Shown here piece by piece: positions 24,487-32,812 of a stretch of 46,417 nt of DNA. Position 1 is the first letter of the stretch. Each line of letters begins with the position of its first letter. Below the pieces are notes generated by a model that was given only the letters and a program-made list of their open reading frames with translations, made no database searches and was not told the origin of the DNA. The stretch is taken from contig JAEDFO010000012.1 of NCBI GenBank assembly GCA_016292745.1, positions 1 to 46,417 on the forward strand. Direction: 5' to 3'. The position numbers and the translations under genes were made by a program. The stretch comes from Muribaculaceae bacterium. Its GTDB lineage: Bacteria > Bacteroidota > Bacteroidia > Bacteroidales > Muribaculaceae.

Positions 24487-25467
24487 ATGACACAAATCAA
24501 ATGCATCGGCATACTCACCTCGGGAGGCGACGCCCCGGGAATGAACGCTGCAATCCGCGCCGTAACCCGCTCCGCTATCTACAGCGGAATAACCGTTAAA
24601 GGCATCTACCGCGGCTATCGCGGACTGATAACCGACGAAATAGTGGAATTCAAGACTCAGAACGTGTCGAACATCATACAGATGGGCGGTACCATTCTGA
24701 AGACTGCGCGCTGCAAGGAGTTCCAGACTCCCGAAGGCAGACAGCTGGCTTACGACGTGATTAAGCACGAGGGCATCGATGCTCTCGTGGTCATCGGCGG
24801 CGACGGTTCGCTCACCGGTGCCCGCATTTTTGCCACCGAATTCAATTTCCCTATCGTCGGCTTGCCCGGAACCATCGACAACGACCTCTTCGGTACCGAT
24901 ACCACCATTGGTTACGACACGGCTCTTAACACCATCATGGAGTGCGTCGACAAAATTCGCGATACTGCCACCTCCCACGAACGCCTGTTCTTCATCGAGG
25001 TGATGGGCCGCGACGCCGGATTCCTTGCGCTAAACGGCGCCATTGCTACCGGTGCCGAGGCTGCAATTATCCCGGAAATATCAACCGAGGTCGACCAGCT
25101 TGCTGAACTCATCCAGAACGGTTTCCGAAAGAGCAAGAACTCGTCGATTGTGCTCGTGGCTGAAAGCCCTATTACCGGAGGAGCCATGGCTTTGGCCGAA
25201 CGTGTGAAAAAGGAGTATCCAGGCTACGACGTGCGTGTTACAATCCTCGGACACTTGCAGCGCGGTGGTTCGCCTACTGCACACGACCGCATCCTGGCTT
25301 CGCGCATGGGTGCTGCTGCCGTTGATGCTTTGCTCGAAGACCAGCGCAATGTGATGATTGGTATACGCAACGATGAAATCGTGTATGTCCCGTTCTCAAA
25401 GGCTATCAAGAACGACAAGCCAATTAACCGCGAACTGCTCAACACTCTGCGCCGTCTGTCAATCTAA
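24487..25467 (+). CDS. pfkA: ATP-dependent 6-phosphofructokinase
   Basis: A 326-residue phosphofructokinase that converts fructose 6-phosphate to fructose 1,6-bisphosphate, the committed step of glycolysis. The opening IGILTSGGDAPGMNAAIRAV is the nucleotide-binding loop. GGDGSLTGA has Gly after the GGD, which is the ATP-using form (PPi-dependent enzymes have Asp there). PGTIDNDLFGTD carries the catalytic Asp residues and MGRDAGFLAL the substrate-binding Arg. The length matches the bacterial PfkA type. It converges on asnA, with a shared hairpin between the two stops. Confidence 0.95.
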   Translation: MTQIKCIGILTSGGDAPGMNAAIRAVTRSAIYSGITVKGIYRGYRGLITDEIVEFKTQNVSNIIQMGGTILKTARCKEFQTPEGRQLAYDVIKHEGIDALVVIGGDGSLTGARIFATEFNFPIVGLPGTIDNDLFGTDTTIGYDTALNTIMECVDKIRDTATSHERLFFIEVMGRDAGFLALNGAIATGAEAAIIPEISTEVDQLAELIQNGFRKSKNSSIVLVAESPITGGAMALAERVKKEYPGYDVRVTILGHLQRGGSPTAHDRILASRMGAAAVDALLEDQRNVMIGIRNDEIVYVPFSKAIKNDKPINRELLNTLRRLSI

Positions 25468-25490
25468 CGGCACGCATCATCACTAAAAAA

Positions 25491-25532
25491 CAATCGAGGT
25501 CGGCTATCCATTGCGATAACCGACCTCGATTG
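25491..25532 (-). terminator. Terminator of asnA (and possibly pfkA)
   Basis: A 13-bp perfect stem (25491-25503 with 25520-25532) with further pairing inside the loop lies between convergent genes. On the minus strand it is followed by six T residues (25485-25490), so it is a strong intrinsic terminator for asnA; on the plus strand the U tract is missing. Confidence 0.78.
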
Positions 25533-25550
25533 CCATTAAACTGAGCTGAA

Positions 25551-26585
25551 TTACATCAGTTCGATGCCATGGCGGTGGCATTCCTCAATCTGCTCTTCGG
25601 GCCATATACTTGCCTGAACCTCGCCGATGTGGGCTTTCTGGAGCAGGAACATACACAGACGACTCTGTCCGATACCGCCTCCTATCGAGTAGGGATACTC
25701 CCCGGCAAGCAGCGATTGATGGAAACGCAGGTTGGCGCGCTCCTCGCAATGGCGTGCATTCAGCTGCTTAAGCAGCGACTCCTCGCTTACGCGGATACCC
25801 ATCGACGAGAGCTCAAACGGTATTTCAAGTATTCGGTTCCACAGCAGCAGGTCGCCGTTCAGGCCAATGTAGCCATCGCTGTTGGGTGTAATCCAGTCGT
25901 CGTAGTCGGGAGCACGGCCGTCATGCGGCTCGCCGTCGCTCAACGGATTGCCGATGCCGATTACAAACACCGCCCCGTAGCGTCGGCACGCCTCTGCCTC
26001 GCGCTCCTTGGGGCTGAGGCCGGGATACATCTGCAGCAACTGCTCCGAGTGGATGAATTCCACCTTTTCGGGCAGGGTGGGGGTGATGTGTGGGAAATTC
26101 TCGTAAATCATCCATTCGGTCTCGCGCACGGCACGATATATTTTCTCAACCGTAGCCTTCAAATAGTCGAGCGTGCGGTCTGATTTGTTGATGCTCTGCT
26201 CCCAGTCCCATTGGTCGACGTATAGCGAGTGCAGGTTGTCGAGTTCCTCGAAAGTGCGGATGGCGTTCATGTCGGTGTAGAGGCCATATCCCGGGGCAAT
26301 GTCGTACGCACCCAGCTTGGCACGTTTCCACTTTGCCAGCGAGTGCACCACCTCGGCCGAGCGGTCGTCCATCGCCTTGATGGTGAACGACACGGCACGC
26401 TCCACTCCATTGAGGTCGTCGTTAAGGCCAGTGCCGGTGAGCACAAACAGCGGTGCTGTCACGCGGCGCAGATTCAGCGCCCGCGCAAGCTTCTGCTGAA
26501 AAGTGTCTTTGATATTCTTGATGGCCACCTCGGTGGTTTCTGGCAGCAGCTTTCGGGTGTACTTTTTTGGGATTATAAGAGCCAT
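25551..26585 (-). CDS. asnA: Aspartate--ammonia ligase (asparagine synthetase A)
   Basis: A 344-residue ammonia-using asparagine synthetase that makes asparagine from aspartate, ammonia and ATP through an aspartyl-AMP intermediate; the fold is that of class II aminoacyl-tRNA synthetases. Diagnostic stretches are FQQKLARALNLRRVTAPLFV, VHSLAKWKRAKLGAYDIAPG, YVDQWDWEQSI, and near the end YPYSIGGGIGQSRLCMFLLQ, the class II motif 3. The start at 26585 (MALIIPKKYTRKLL) is the family N terminus; the longer open frame upstream has atypical residues. The 117 bases before it are AT-rich with several TATTTTTG-like elements, none with ideal spacing. Confidence 0.95.
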   Translation of the reverse strand: MALIIPKKYTRKLLPETTEVAIKNIKDTFQQKLARALNLRRVTAPLFVLTGTGLNDDLNGVERAVSFTIKAMDDRSAEVVHSLAKWKRAKLGAYDIAPGYGLYTDMNAIRTFEELDNLHSLYVDQWDWEQSINKSDRTLDYLKATVEKIYRAVRETEWMIYENFPHITPTLPEKVEFIHSEQLLQMYPGLSPKEREAEACRRYGAVFVIGIGNPLSDGEPHDGRAPDYDDWITPNSDGYIGLNGDLLLWNRILEIPFELSSMGIRVSEESLLKQLNARHCEERANLRFHQSLLAGEYPYSIGGGIGQSRLCMFLLQKAHIGEVQASIWPEEQIEECHRHGIELM

Positions 26586-26702
26586 ATAAATTCGTTTATG
26601 TAATGATATGTGCGCAAAATAACGCAAAAATTTTATATTTATCAAAAATATAATACTTTTTGCGCAAAAAATGAATCAAATAGTGCTCATATTGATATAT
26701 GC

Positions 26703-27935
26703 CTATTTCAGCAGCAGCGATGCATCGCCATAGCTTAGGAAGCGGAAATCGTGCTCCAAGGCATAGTCGTACATCGGTCGCCACTTGCCATCGACGAATG
26801 CCGATACCAGCAACAGCAATGTTGACTGCGGTTGGTGGAAGTTGGTAATCATTCCGCTGACAATGCGGTAGTTGAATCCTGGTGCTATCATAATCTGAGT
26901 GTCGCCGATATATTTGTCGAGGCCATGTCTGTCGAGGTAGTCAACAATCTCGGCGAGTGCGTCCTTCACCGGCATTGTGCCGTCGTATTCATATGGCATC
27001 CACTGGCCCACGGTGAGTTCGTCGGCCGAGGCATCGGGATTTTGGTGAAGGAGCACACCTATATAATAAAGGCTCTCGAGGGTGCGTACCGAAGTGGTGC
27101 CCACCGCAATGACGCGTCGGTCGAGGTTAATGAGGTCGACGAGCAGGCTGCGGGTTACCGAAATGAATTCGGTGTGCATGGCATGGTCGCCGATGGTTTC
27201 GCTCTTCACAGGCTGGAATGTACCTGCACCCACGTGGAGTGTGAGCTCTCGGCGTGGGATGCCGCGGGCATCGATGTCGGCCAGCACATTGTCGGTGAAG
27301 TGCAGCCCGGCCGTAGGAGCAGCTACGCTCCCCTCGATGTGCGAATACACCGTCTGGTAGTCGGTGCTGTCGCTCTCCTCGGTGTTGCGGTTCAGGTATG
27401 GCGGGATAGGAATCTCGCCGATGGCGTCGAGAATCGAGGCAAAGGTGATGTCGGGACGGTTCCATGAGAACTCAATGTCGAAGGCATTACCCAGACGGCC
27501 CATCCGGCGTGCGGTGAGCATCAGCGGTACTCCTTCAACGTCGACAGTCAGTGCCAGAGTTTCCTCCTTCCAACGCTTTGCGTTACCTACAAAGCATTGC
27601 CAACGGCAACTGTCGGTGGCCTGGAATGCTATGGCATAGTCGCGCGGAGCGATAGGCTCGAGACAGAAAATCTCGATAATGGCGCCCATATTGGGTTTGC
27701 GGAAACGCAGGCGCGCATTGATAACGCGGGTGTTGTTGTACACCAGCATCGAATCGGCCGGCAGCAGCGACGGAAGGTCGCGGAAAAGCCCCTCGCCGAT
27801 GGTGCCGTTGCGGTAAGTGAGCAGTTTGCACATCTCGCGCTGCGCCAGCGGATGCTTGGCAATGCGCTCGTCGGGCAGTGGATAGTTGTAATCTTCGATG
27901 CGAATATTGCGTATTTCGTTCTCTGTCATAGCCAT
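26703..27935 (-). CDS. queA: S-adenosylmethionine:tRNA ribosyltransferase-isomerase
   Basis: A 410-residue QueA, which moves the ribosyl part of SAM onto 7-deazaguanine in tRNA to form epoxyqueuosine, one of the last steps of queuosine synthesis. Family blocks are visible: YPLPDERIAKHPLAQRE, LVYNNTRVINARL, PPYLNRNTEESDSTDYQTVY, GSVAAPTAGLHFT, ELTLHVGAGTFQPVKSE, TTSVRTLESLYY and MITNFHQPQSTLLLLVSAF. It is longer than the 350-residue E. coli enzyme because of insertions in the middle and near residues 290-330. Two ATG codons (27935 and 27929) are close; the first is used here. A promoter element lies 18 bases upstream. Confidence 0.94.
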   Translation of the reverse strand: MAMTENEIRNIRIEDYNYPLPDERIAKHPLAQREMCKLLTYRNGTIGEGLFRDLPSLLPADSMLVYNNTRVINARLRFRKPNMGAIIEIFCLEPIAPRDYAIAFQATDSCRWQCFVGNAKRWKEETLALTVDVEGVPLMLTARRMGRLGNAFDIEFSWNRPDITFASILDAIGEIPIPPYLNRNTEESDSTDYQTVYSHIEGSVAAPTAGLHFTDNVLADIDARGIPRRELTLHVGAGTFQPVKSETIGDHAMHTEFISVTRSLLVDLINLDRRVIAVGTTSVRTLESLYYIGVLLHQNPDASADELTVGQWMPYEYDGTMPVKDALAEIVDYLDRHGLDKYIGDTQIMIAPGFNYRIVSGMITNFHQPQSTLLLLVSAFVDGKWRPMYDYALEHDFRFLSYGDASLLLK

Positions 27936-27952
27936 TGTTTGTTATTGGAGTG

Positions 27953-27983
27953 CAAAGTTACTGCTCGGCGTCGGGAATTCCAA
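27953..27983 (-). promoter_or_regulatory. Predicted promoter of queA
   Basis: On the minus strand TTG (27981-27983), 20 bases, then TAACTTTG (27953-27960) match the Bacteroidetes consensus. The leader would be only about ten bases. Confidence 0.6.
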
Positions 27984-28122
27984 CATCGGCGCCATATCTT
28001 TTGCCCGATTGTTCCATAATTGCCTTATTGCAACAAATCGGCAAGAAAATGCACTGCCGGAGGTCTCTATGTTGGCGGTAATCACAAATTTTGCATATAA
28101 AGTAACCCCAAGCACATAATAT

Positions 28123-28227
28123 ATGAAGCACCTTACACAACTTGGAAGCATAATAGCGGCTTCGCTTATAGCCATTGCACCCAACTCGCGCGACCTTAAC
28201 ACCGTAAGAATTCACTGGGATAAATAA
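28123..28227 (+). CDS. Possible 34-aa small protein upstream of the his operon
   Basis: An ATG-started frame of 34 codons (MKHLTQLGSIIAASLIAIAP and onward to a TAA at 28225-28227) has a basic start and a hydrophobic core, like a signal peptide or tiny membrane protein. It ends just before the predicted his promoter. No good promoter or ribosome site was found, and nothing else in the 27,984-28,242 stretch looks coding. Translation is uncertain; it could be a remnant. Confidence 0.22.
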   Translation: MKHLTQLGSIIAASLIAIAPNSRDLNTVRIHWDK

Positions 28228-28242
28228 AAAAGTGTAAGAAAA

Positions 28243-28274
28243 TTTGGAATTATGATTACAATCGTTTAGCTTTG
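28243..28274 (+). promoter_or_regulatory. Predicted promoter of the his operon
   Basis: TTTG at 28243-28246, 20 bases, then TAGCTTTG at 28267-28274 match the consensus exactly. Transcription should begin near 28281, giving a leader of about 185 bases before hisG that contains the leader peptide and terminator. Confidence 0.7.
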
Positions 28275-28302
28275 CACAATCATTAGTTAGTATTTTTCTG
28301 AA

Positions 28303-28377
28303 ATGACAACGAATTTTGCACATATTCATCTACATCATCATCACAATTCGATTTCTCGGATTGCCGGATGGGCGTAA
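28303..28377 (+). CDS. hisL: Histidine-rich leader peptide of the his attenuator
   Basis: A 24-codon frame starting with ATG about 22 bases after the predicted transcription start. Residues 7-14 are HIHLHHHH, six His codons within eight, followed by NSISRIAGWA and a TAA stop. This is the composition expected of a his leader peptide: ribosomes stall at the His run when charged tRNA-His is scarce. The stop codon is 44 bases before a textbook intrinsic terminator, and hisG follows directly. The last codons (GCC GGA TGG GCG) can pair with the terminator stem, so the C-terminal residues may be dictated by RNA structure. Too short for normal gene callers. Known attenuators of this logic are in Enterobacteria; here the pattern is read directly from sequence. 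Confidence 0.85.
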   Translation: MTTNFAHIHLHHHHNSISRIAGWA

Positions 28378-28427
28378 TCGTGTATGTGTTTTAGAATTAA
28401 TAAACCGAATTTATTAACGACGCCGGC
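28363..28427 (+). promoter_or_regulatory. Candidate antiterminator pairing and intervening hairpin of the his leader
   Basis: Two short segments at the end of the leader-peptide frame can pair with the 5' arm of the terminator: GCCGG (28363-28367) with CCGGC (28423-28427), and GGCGT (28371-28375) with ACGCC (28420-28424). Between them lies a perfect 8-bp hairpin (TTAATAAA at 28397-28404 with TTTATTAA at 28410-28417), which would bring the pairing segments together. A ribosome that finishes at the stop codon would cover both upstream segments and let the terminator form; a ribosome stalled at the His codons would leave them free. The folding is hand-derived. Confidence 0.6.
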
Positions 28428-28454
28428 TTTCCAAACGAAAGCCGGCATTTTTTT
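28422..28454 (+). terminator. his attenuator terminator
   Basis: A perfect 10-bp stem (GCCGGCTTTC at 28422-28431 with GAAAGCCGGC at 28437-28446), loop CAAAC, then A and seven T residues. It ends 12 bases before the hisG start, where a terminator only makes sense as an attenuator. Confidence 0.9.
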
Positions 28455-28466
28455 ACTATAACTATT

Positions 28467-29327
28467 ATGACAGCATTACGCATTGCCGTCCAATCGAAAG
28501 GACGATTGTACGACGAGACAATGGACCTGCTCAGTGAGGCAGGCATCAAACTGACCGCGGTGAAACGTACCCTGCTGGTGCCTTCGCGGAATTTTCCGGT
28601 GGAACTTCTGTTTCTGCGCGACGACGACATCCCCGAATCGGTGGCAAACGGCACCGCTGATATTGGCATTGTAGGGCTGAACGAAGTGCTCGAGAAACGG
28701 TCTGCAGTGAAAATTGTAAGCCGCCTGGGCTTCAGCAAGTGCCGTCTTTCGGTGGCTGTGCCGAAGTCGTCGGGTTACGACGGCCTCGGTTGGCTCAATG
28801 GCAAGACCATCGCCACATCGTATCCGGTGATTCTCAACAGTTTTCTCAAGGAGAAAGGCATCAGCGCCGCCACTCACGTGATTACCGGCTCGGTGGAGAT
28901 TGCTCCGGGCATTGGCCTTGCCGATGCCATCTTCGATATTGTGTCGTCGGGCAGCACTCTGGTGAGCAACTCTCTGGAGGAGGTGGAGAAGGTAGTCGAC
29001 TCCGAAGCAGTGCTCATCAGTGCCAATTCCGATCTGAGCACAGAGAAACAAGCCATCCTTGAGCAGCTTATGTTCCGCATCGAAGCAGTCAAGGCAGCCG
29101 GCGACAAGAAGTACATACTGATGAATGTGCCTAAGGCAAAGCTCGATGAGGTGCTGTCGGTGCTCCCAGGCATCAAGAGCCCAACCGTTCTGCCGTTAGC
29201 CGATGAGGGGTGGTGCTCGGTTCACACTGTGCTCGACGAGCGTCGGTTCTGGGAGATAATCGGGAAAATCAAGGCGGCGGGAGCCGAAGGCATTCTGGTA
29301 CTCGACATAGAAAAAATGGTGTTATGA
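28467..29327 (+). CDS. hisG: ATP phosphoribosyltransferase, long form
   Basis: A 286-residue HisG that joins ATP and PRPP, the first and feedback-regulated step of histidine synthesis. LRIAVQSKGRLYDETMDLL opens the catalytic domain; NGTADIGIVGLNEVLEK and GLADAIFDIVSSGSTLVSN form the PRPP-binding part. Residues from about 210 (KKYILMNVPKAKLDEVLSVL) form the C-terminal ACT-like domain of the long, hexameric form, which binds histidine as inhibitor, so the pathway is controlled both at this enzyme and by the upstream attenuator. The stop overlaps the hisD start in ATGA. Confidence 0.95.
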   Translation: MTALRIAVQSKGRLYDETMDLLSEAGIKLTAVKRTLLVPSRNFPVELLFLRDDDIPESVANGTADIGIVGLNEVLEKRSAVKIVSRLGFSKCRLSVAVPKSSGYDGLGWLNGKTIATSYPVILNSFLKEKGISAATHVITGSVEIAPGIGLADAIFDIVSSGSTLVSNSLEEVEKVVDSEAVLISANSDLSTEKQAILEQLMFRIEAVKAAGDKKYILMNVPKAKLDEVLSVLPGIKSPTVLPLADEGWCSVHTVLDERRFWEIIGKIKAAGAEGILVLDIEKMVL

Positions 29328-30631
29328 TAAGCATTGTATCGAATCCTTCGCGCAGCGAATGGCCAACGCTGATGCAGCGCGCCATCACCGATATGAAGGC
29401 CGTTGATACCGTTGTGGCCGACATTGTGGCCGAGGTGCGTCGCGATGGCGATGCCGCTTTGCGTCGCTATGCCGAACGTTTCGACGGCTGTCGTCTCGAC
29501 GATTTGCGCGTGAGCACCGCCGAAATCGACGAAGCTACCGCACTGGTGAGTGCCGATTTGCGCGATGCCATTGCCATGGCTGCCGACAATATTTGCCGAT
29601 TCCACTCGGCCCAGCAAATGAAACCGCTCACAGTAGAGGTTATGCCCGGCGTGGTGTGTAGCCAGCGTGCAGTGGCAATTGACCGCGTGGGGCTGTATAT
29701 TCCCGGAGGTAACTCGCCTCTCTTCTCCACTGTGCTTATGCTCGCCATTCCGGCACGCATTGCCGGATGCCGCCGCATAGTGCTTTGCACTCCGGCCGAC
29801 AGACAGGGTCGCATCAATCCAGCCATATTGTATGCCGCGAAGGTGGCCGGCGTGAACGAAATATACAAGTCGGGTGGGGCACAAGCCATTGCCGCCATGG
29901 CTTACGGCACCGACACGGTGCCCCGTGTCGACAAAATCTTCGGTCCGGGCAACCGTTTCGTTATGGAGGCGAAAAAACTGGTGAGCAGCGACCACACCGC
30001 TATCGATATGCCCGCCGGGCCGTCAGAGGTGATGATTGTGGCCGACGACAGCGCCGATATCGATTTCATTGCCACCGATTTTCTCTCGCAGGCCGAGCAT
30101 GGCCCCGACAGCCAGTCGATGCTGCTAACCACCTCGCCGCAATTGGCTGCCAAGTTGCCCGATGCGATTGAGCGCTACCTGCAGCAGTTGCCTCGTCGCG
30201 AGATGATGGAGCGTTCGCTGAGTCACAGCCGTGTGATTGTGTTCGCCGACATCGAGGCCCTGTGGGATTTTGCCAACGAATATGCCCCTGAACATCTGAT
30301 AATCAACTGCGCCGATGCCGAGACAATGACATCGCGTGTCCGTAATGCCGGCTCGGTGTTTATCGGGCCTTATTCGCCGGAAAGTGCCGGCGATTATGCC
30401 TCCGGCACCAACCACACTCTACCCACCAGCGCATTTGCCCACAGCTACAGTGGTGTGAACCTCGACAGTTTCATCAAGAAAATCACTTTCCAGCACCTAA
30501 CCGCCGACGGACTCAGCAGCCTTGGCCGCACCGTGCAGGTGATGGCTGAAAACGAGAGTCTGATGGCTCACCGGCTGGCTGTGACAGTGAGAATGGAAAA
30601 ATCATTGAACGACCCAACCAAACAGTCATGA
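29324..30631 (+). CDS. hisD: Histidinol dehydrogenase
   Basis: A 435-residue enzyme that oxidises histidinol to histidine in two NAD-dependent steps with a zinc ion. The start at 29324 (MISIVSNPSRSEW) overlaps the hisG stop by four bases and replaces a longer open frame with a non-coding 5' part. Typical blocks: VVADIVAEVRRDGDAALRRY, DRVGLYIPGGNSPLFSTVLM, INEIYKSGGAQ-like NEIYKSGGAQAIAAMAYGT, KIFGPGNRFV, DMPAGPSEVM, FLSQAEHGPDSQ, EHLIINCAD and YSGVNLDSFIKKITFQHLT, which include zinc and substrate ligands. It overlaps hisC by four bases, so translational coupling is likely. Confidence 0.95.
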   Translation: MISIVSNPSRSEWPTLMQRAITDMKAVDTVVADIVAEVRRDGDAALRRYAERFDGCRLDDLRVSTAEIDEATALVSADLRDAIAMAADNICRFHSAQQMKPLTVEVMPGVVCSQRAVAIDRVGLYIPGGNSPLFSTVLMLAIPARIAGCRRIVLCTPADRQGRINPAILYAAKVAGVNEIYKSGGAQAIAAMAYGTDTVPRVDKIFGPGNRFVMEAKKLVSSDHTAIDMPAGPSEVMIVADDSADIDFIATDFLSQAEHGPDSQSMLLTTSPQLAAKLPDAIERYLQQLPRREMMERSLSHSRVIVFADIEALWDFANEYAPEHLIINCADAETMTSRVRNAGSVFIGPYSPESAGDYASGTNHTLPTSAFAHSYSGVNLDSFIKKITFQHLTADGLSSLGRTVQVMAENESLMAHRLAVTVRMEKSLNDPTKQS

Positions 30632-31680
30632 ACCAGGAAATAGAACGCCTTTTGCGCGACAACATACGCCGTCTGGAACCGTACAGCTGTGCCCGCGACG
30701 AATTCAAGGGTACCGCACGAGTGATGCTCGACGCTAACGAGAATCCTTTCAACGCTCCCATCAACCGTTACCCCGACCCATTGCAATGGCAGGTGAAAAC
30801 CGAACTTGCCAAGGTGAAGGGCATCGGTGCCGACCATATATTCCTCGGTGTGGGCTCCGATGAATGTATCGACATTTGCTATCGGGTGTTTTGCGAGCCA
30901 CGCATCGACAACGTAGTGGCCATGGCCCCGTCATATGGAATGTATGAGGTGTGTGCCGACATCAACGACGTGAACTACCGCAAGGTGCCTCTGAATGCCG
31001 ACTTCAGCCTTGACACCGATGCCATGCTTGCTGCTGCCGATACCAACACAAAACTTATGTGGATATGCTCGCCCAACAATCCCACCGGCAACTCCTTTCC
31101 GTTTTCCGACATCGAGCGGCTATACAACGGTTTCTCGGGTATGATTGTGGTCGACGAGGCTTATATTGATTTTTCCAGCCGTCCCTCGGCAAAGGCTCAC
31201 ATTGACGATATGCCACGTCTAGTGGTGCTGCAGACATTCTCGAAGGCGTGGGGAAATGCCGGTGCGCGCATGGGAATTGCCTTTGCTCACCCCGACATTA
31301 TCGGAGTGTTCAACAAGGTGAAGTATCCCTACAACATCAGCACTCTTGCCCAGAGCCATATGCTCGATATGCTGGCAAAAGCCGACACCGTGAAGCAGTG
31401 GGTGGCCACAATCCTCGACAACCGTGCCTCGCTGTTGCATCAGCTTGCCTCGGTGGGCTGCATAACCCACATTTATCCCACCGATGCCAACTTTATCCTT
31501 GTTGCCACTATTGATGCCGACGATATTTATCGCTATCTTTGTTCCGACGGCATAATTGTGCGTAACCGCAACCGCGTAAGGCTTTGCGAAGGATGCTTGC
31601 GAATCACCGTGGGCACTGCCGATGAAAACGCCGAACTTATTGCCGCACTACATCGTTATGACAACCAAGACAAGCAATAA
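30628..31680 (+). CDS. hisC: Histidinol-phosphate aminotransferase
   Basis: A 350-residue PLP enzyme that transfers an amino group from glutamate to imidazole-acetol phosphate. LDANENPFNAPINRYPDP is the typical N-terminal substrate region, ICSPNNPTGNSF and VVDEAYIDFS contact PLP, and the PLP-binding Lys is Lys206 in QTFSKAWGNAGARMG. The C-terminal IIVRNRNR and CLRITVGT close the site. The start ATG shares four bases with the hisD stop, and its own 3' end overlaps the hisB start by 23 bases. Confidence 0.95.
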   Translation: MNQEIERLLRDNIRRLEPYSCARDEFKGTARVMLDANENPFNAPINRYPDPLQWQVKTELAKVKGIGADHIFLGVGSDECIDICYRVFCEPRIDNVVAMAPSYGMYEVCADINDVNYRKVPLNADFSLDTDAMLAAADTNTKLMWICSPNNPTGNSFPFSDIERLYNGFSGMIVVDEAYIDFSSRPSAKAHIDDMPRLVVLQTFSKAWGNAGARMGIAFAHPDIIGVFNKVKYPYNISTLAQSHMLDMLAKADTVKQWVATILDNRASLLHQLASVGCITHIYPTDANFILVATIDADDIYRYLCSDGIIVRNRNRVRLCEGCLRITVGTADENAELIAALHRYDNQDKQ

Positions 31681-32812
31681 CAGCAAACGCAGCGTGCTTT
31701 TTGTCGACCGCGACGGCACGCTGGTGGTGGAGCCGCCCATCGACTATCAGCTCGACAGCCTTGAGAAGCTGGAGTTCATTCCCGGTGTGTTCCGCAACAT
31801 GCATTTCATTGCCACCACACTCGATTTCGAGATTGTGATGGTGTCGAACCAGGATGGGTTGGGGACGCCTTCGTTCCCTACTGAGACTTTCGAACCAGCC
31901 CATAACAAGATTCTGCGTGCTTTCGAGAATGAAGGTGTGACTTTCGACGATATCATCATCGACCGTACTTTTCCCGAGGAGAATGCTCCCACGCGTAAGC
32001 CGGGCACTGCGTTGCTGACAAAATACATTGGCGAGGGGTATGATATGAACTCTTCGTTTGTAATAGGCGACCGCATGACCGATGTTATGCTTGCGCGGAA
32101 TCTCGGTTGCAAGGCCATACTGCTGTCGTCGGAGCCTGATGCCGCCGCTAAAGTGGCAGCCGAAGGACTTGCCGACACCTGTGTGCTGATTACCGACAGC
32201 TGGGACCGCATCAGCGAGTTTCTGCGTGGAGGCCGGCGCACTGCCCACATTGAGCGCAACACTGCCGAGACCCGCATAAGCATCGACATTGACCTCGATG
32301 GCTCGGGACATAGCGAGATAAGCACCGGAATAGGGTTCTTCGACCATATGCTCGACCAGATTTGTCGCCATTCTGGCATCGACATGCGCATAAAGGTGGA
32401 TGGCGACCTCTATGTTGACGAGCACCACACCATCGAGGACACCGGTCTGGCACTTGGCGAGGCTCTGCTGAAAGCCCTTGGCGACAAGCGTGGCATTGAA
32501 CGCTACGGATTTATGTTGCCGATGGACGATTGCCGCTGTACTCTTGCTCTCGATTTCGGCGGACGCCCGTGGATTCAGTGGGATGCCGAATTCCACCGAG
32601 AGAAAATCGGGGAGATGCCTACCGAGATGTTTTTCCACTTCTTCAAGAGCCTCAGCGATGCCGCACGAATGAATCTGGTGGTAATTGCCAGAGGCGACAA
32701 TGAGCACCATAAGATTGAAGGCATTTTCAAGGCCTTTGCCCGCGCGCTGAAAATGGCAGTGCGTCGCGATGTGTTCCGTTTCACAATCCCATCAACAAAA
32801 GAGATGCTATGA
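31658..32812 (+). CDS. hisB: Bifunctional histidinol-phosphatase / imidazoleglycerol-phosphate dehydratase
   Basis: A 384-residue fusion. The N-terminal HAD phosphatase (about 10-175) has the nucleophile motif VDRDGTLVVEPP, zinc-region and acceptor loops around DRTFPEENAPTRKPGTALL and FVIGDRMTDVMLA. The C-terminal IGPD domain (about 190-384) has GIGFFDHMLDQICRHSGIDM and DEHHTIEDTGLALGEAL, whose His and Glu residues bind manganese, and EMFFHFFKSLSDAARMNL. The two activities are steps 7 and 9 of the pathway; the fused form is shared with enterobacteria. ATG at 31658 was chosen because it gives the usual short lead-in. It overlaps the next gene by four bases. Confidence 0.95.
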   Translation: MTTKTSNNSKRSVLFVDRDGTLVVEPPIDYQLDSLEKLEFIPGVFRNMHFIATTLDFEIVMVSNQDGLGTPSFPTETFEPAHNKILRAFENEGVTFDDIIIDRTFPEENAPTRKPGTALLTKYIGEGYDMNSSFVIGDRMTDVMLARNLGCKAILLSSEPDAAAKVAAEGLADTCVLITDSWDRISEFLRGGRRTAHIERNTAETRISIDIDLDGSGHSEISTGIGFFDHMLDQICRHSGIDMRIKVDGDLYVDEHHTIEDTGLALGEALLKALGDKRGIERYGFMLPMDDCRCTLALDFGGRPWIQWDAEFHREKIGEMPTEMFFHFFKSLSDAARMNLVVIARGDNEHHKIEGIFKAFARALKMAVRRDVFRFTIPSTKEML

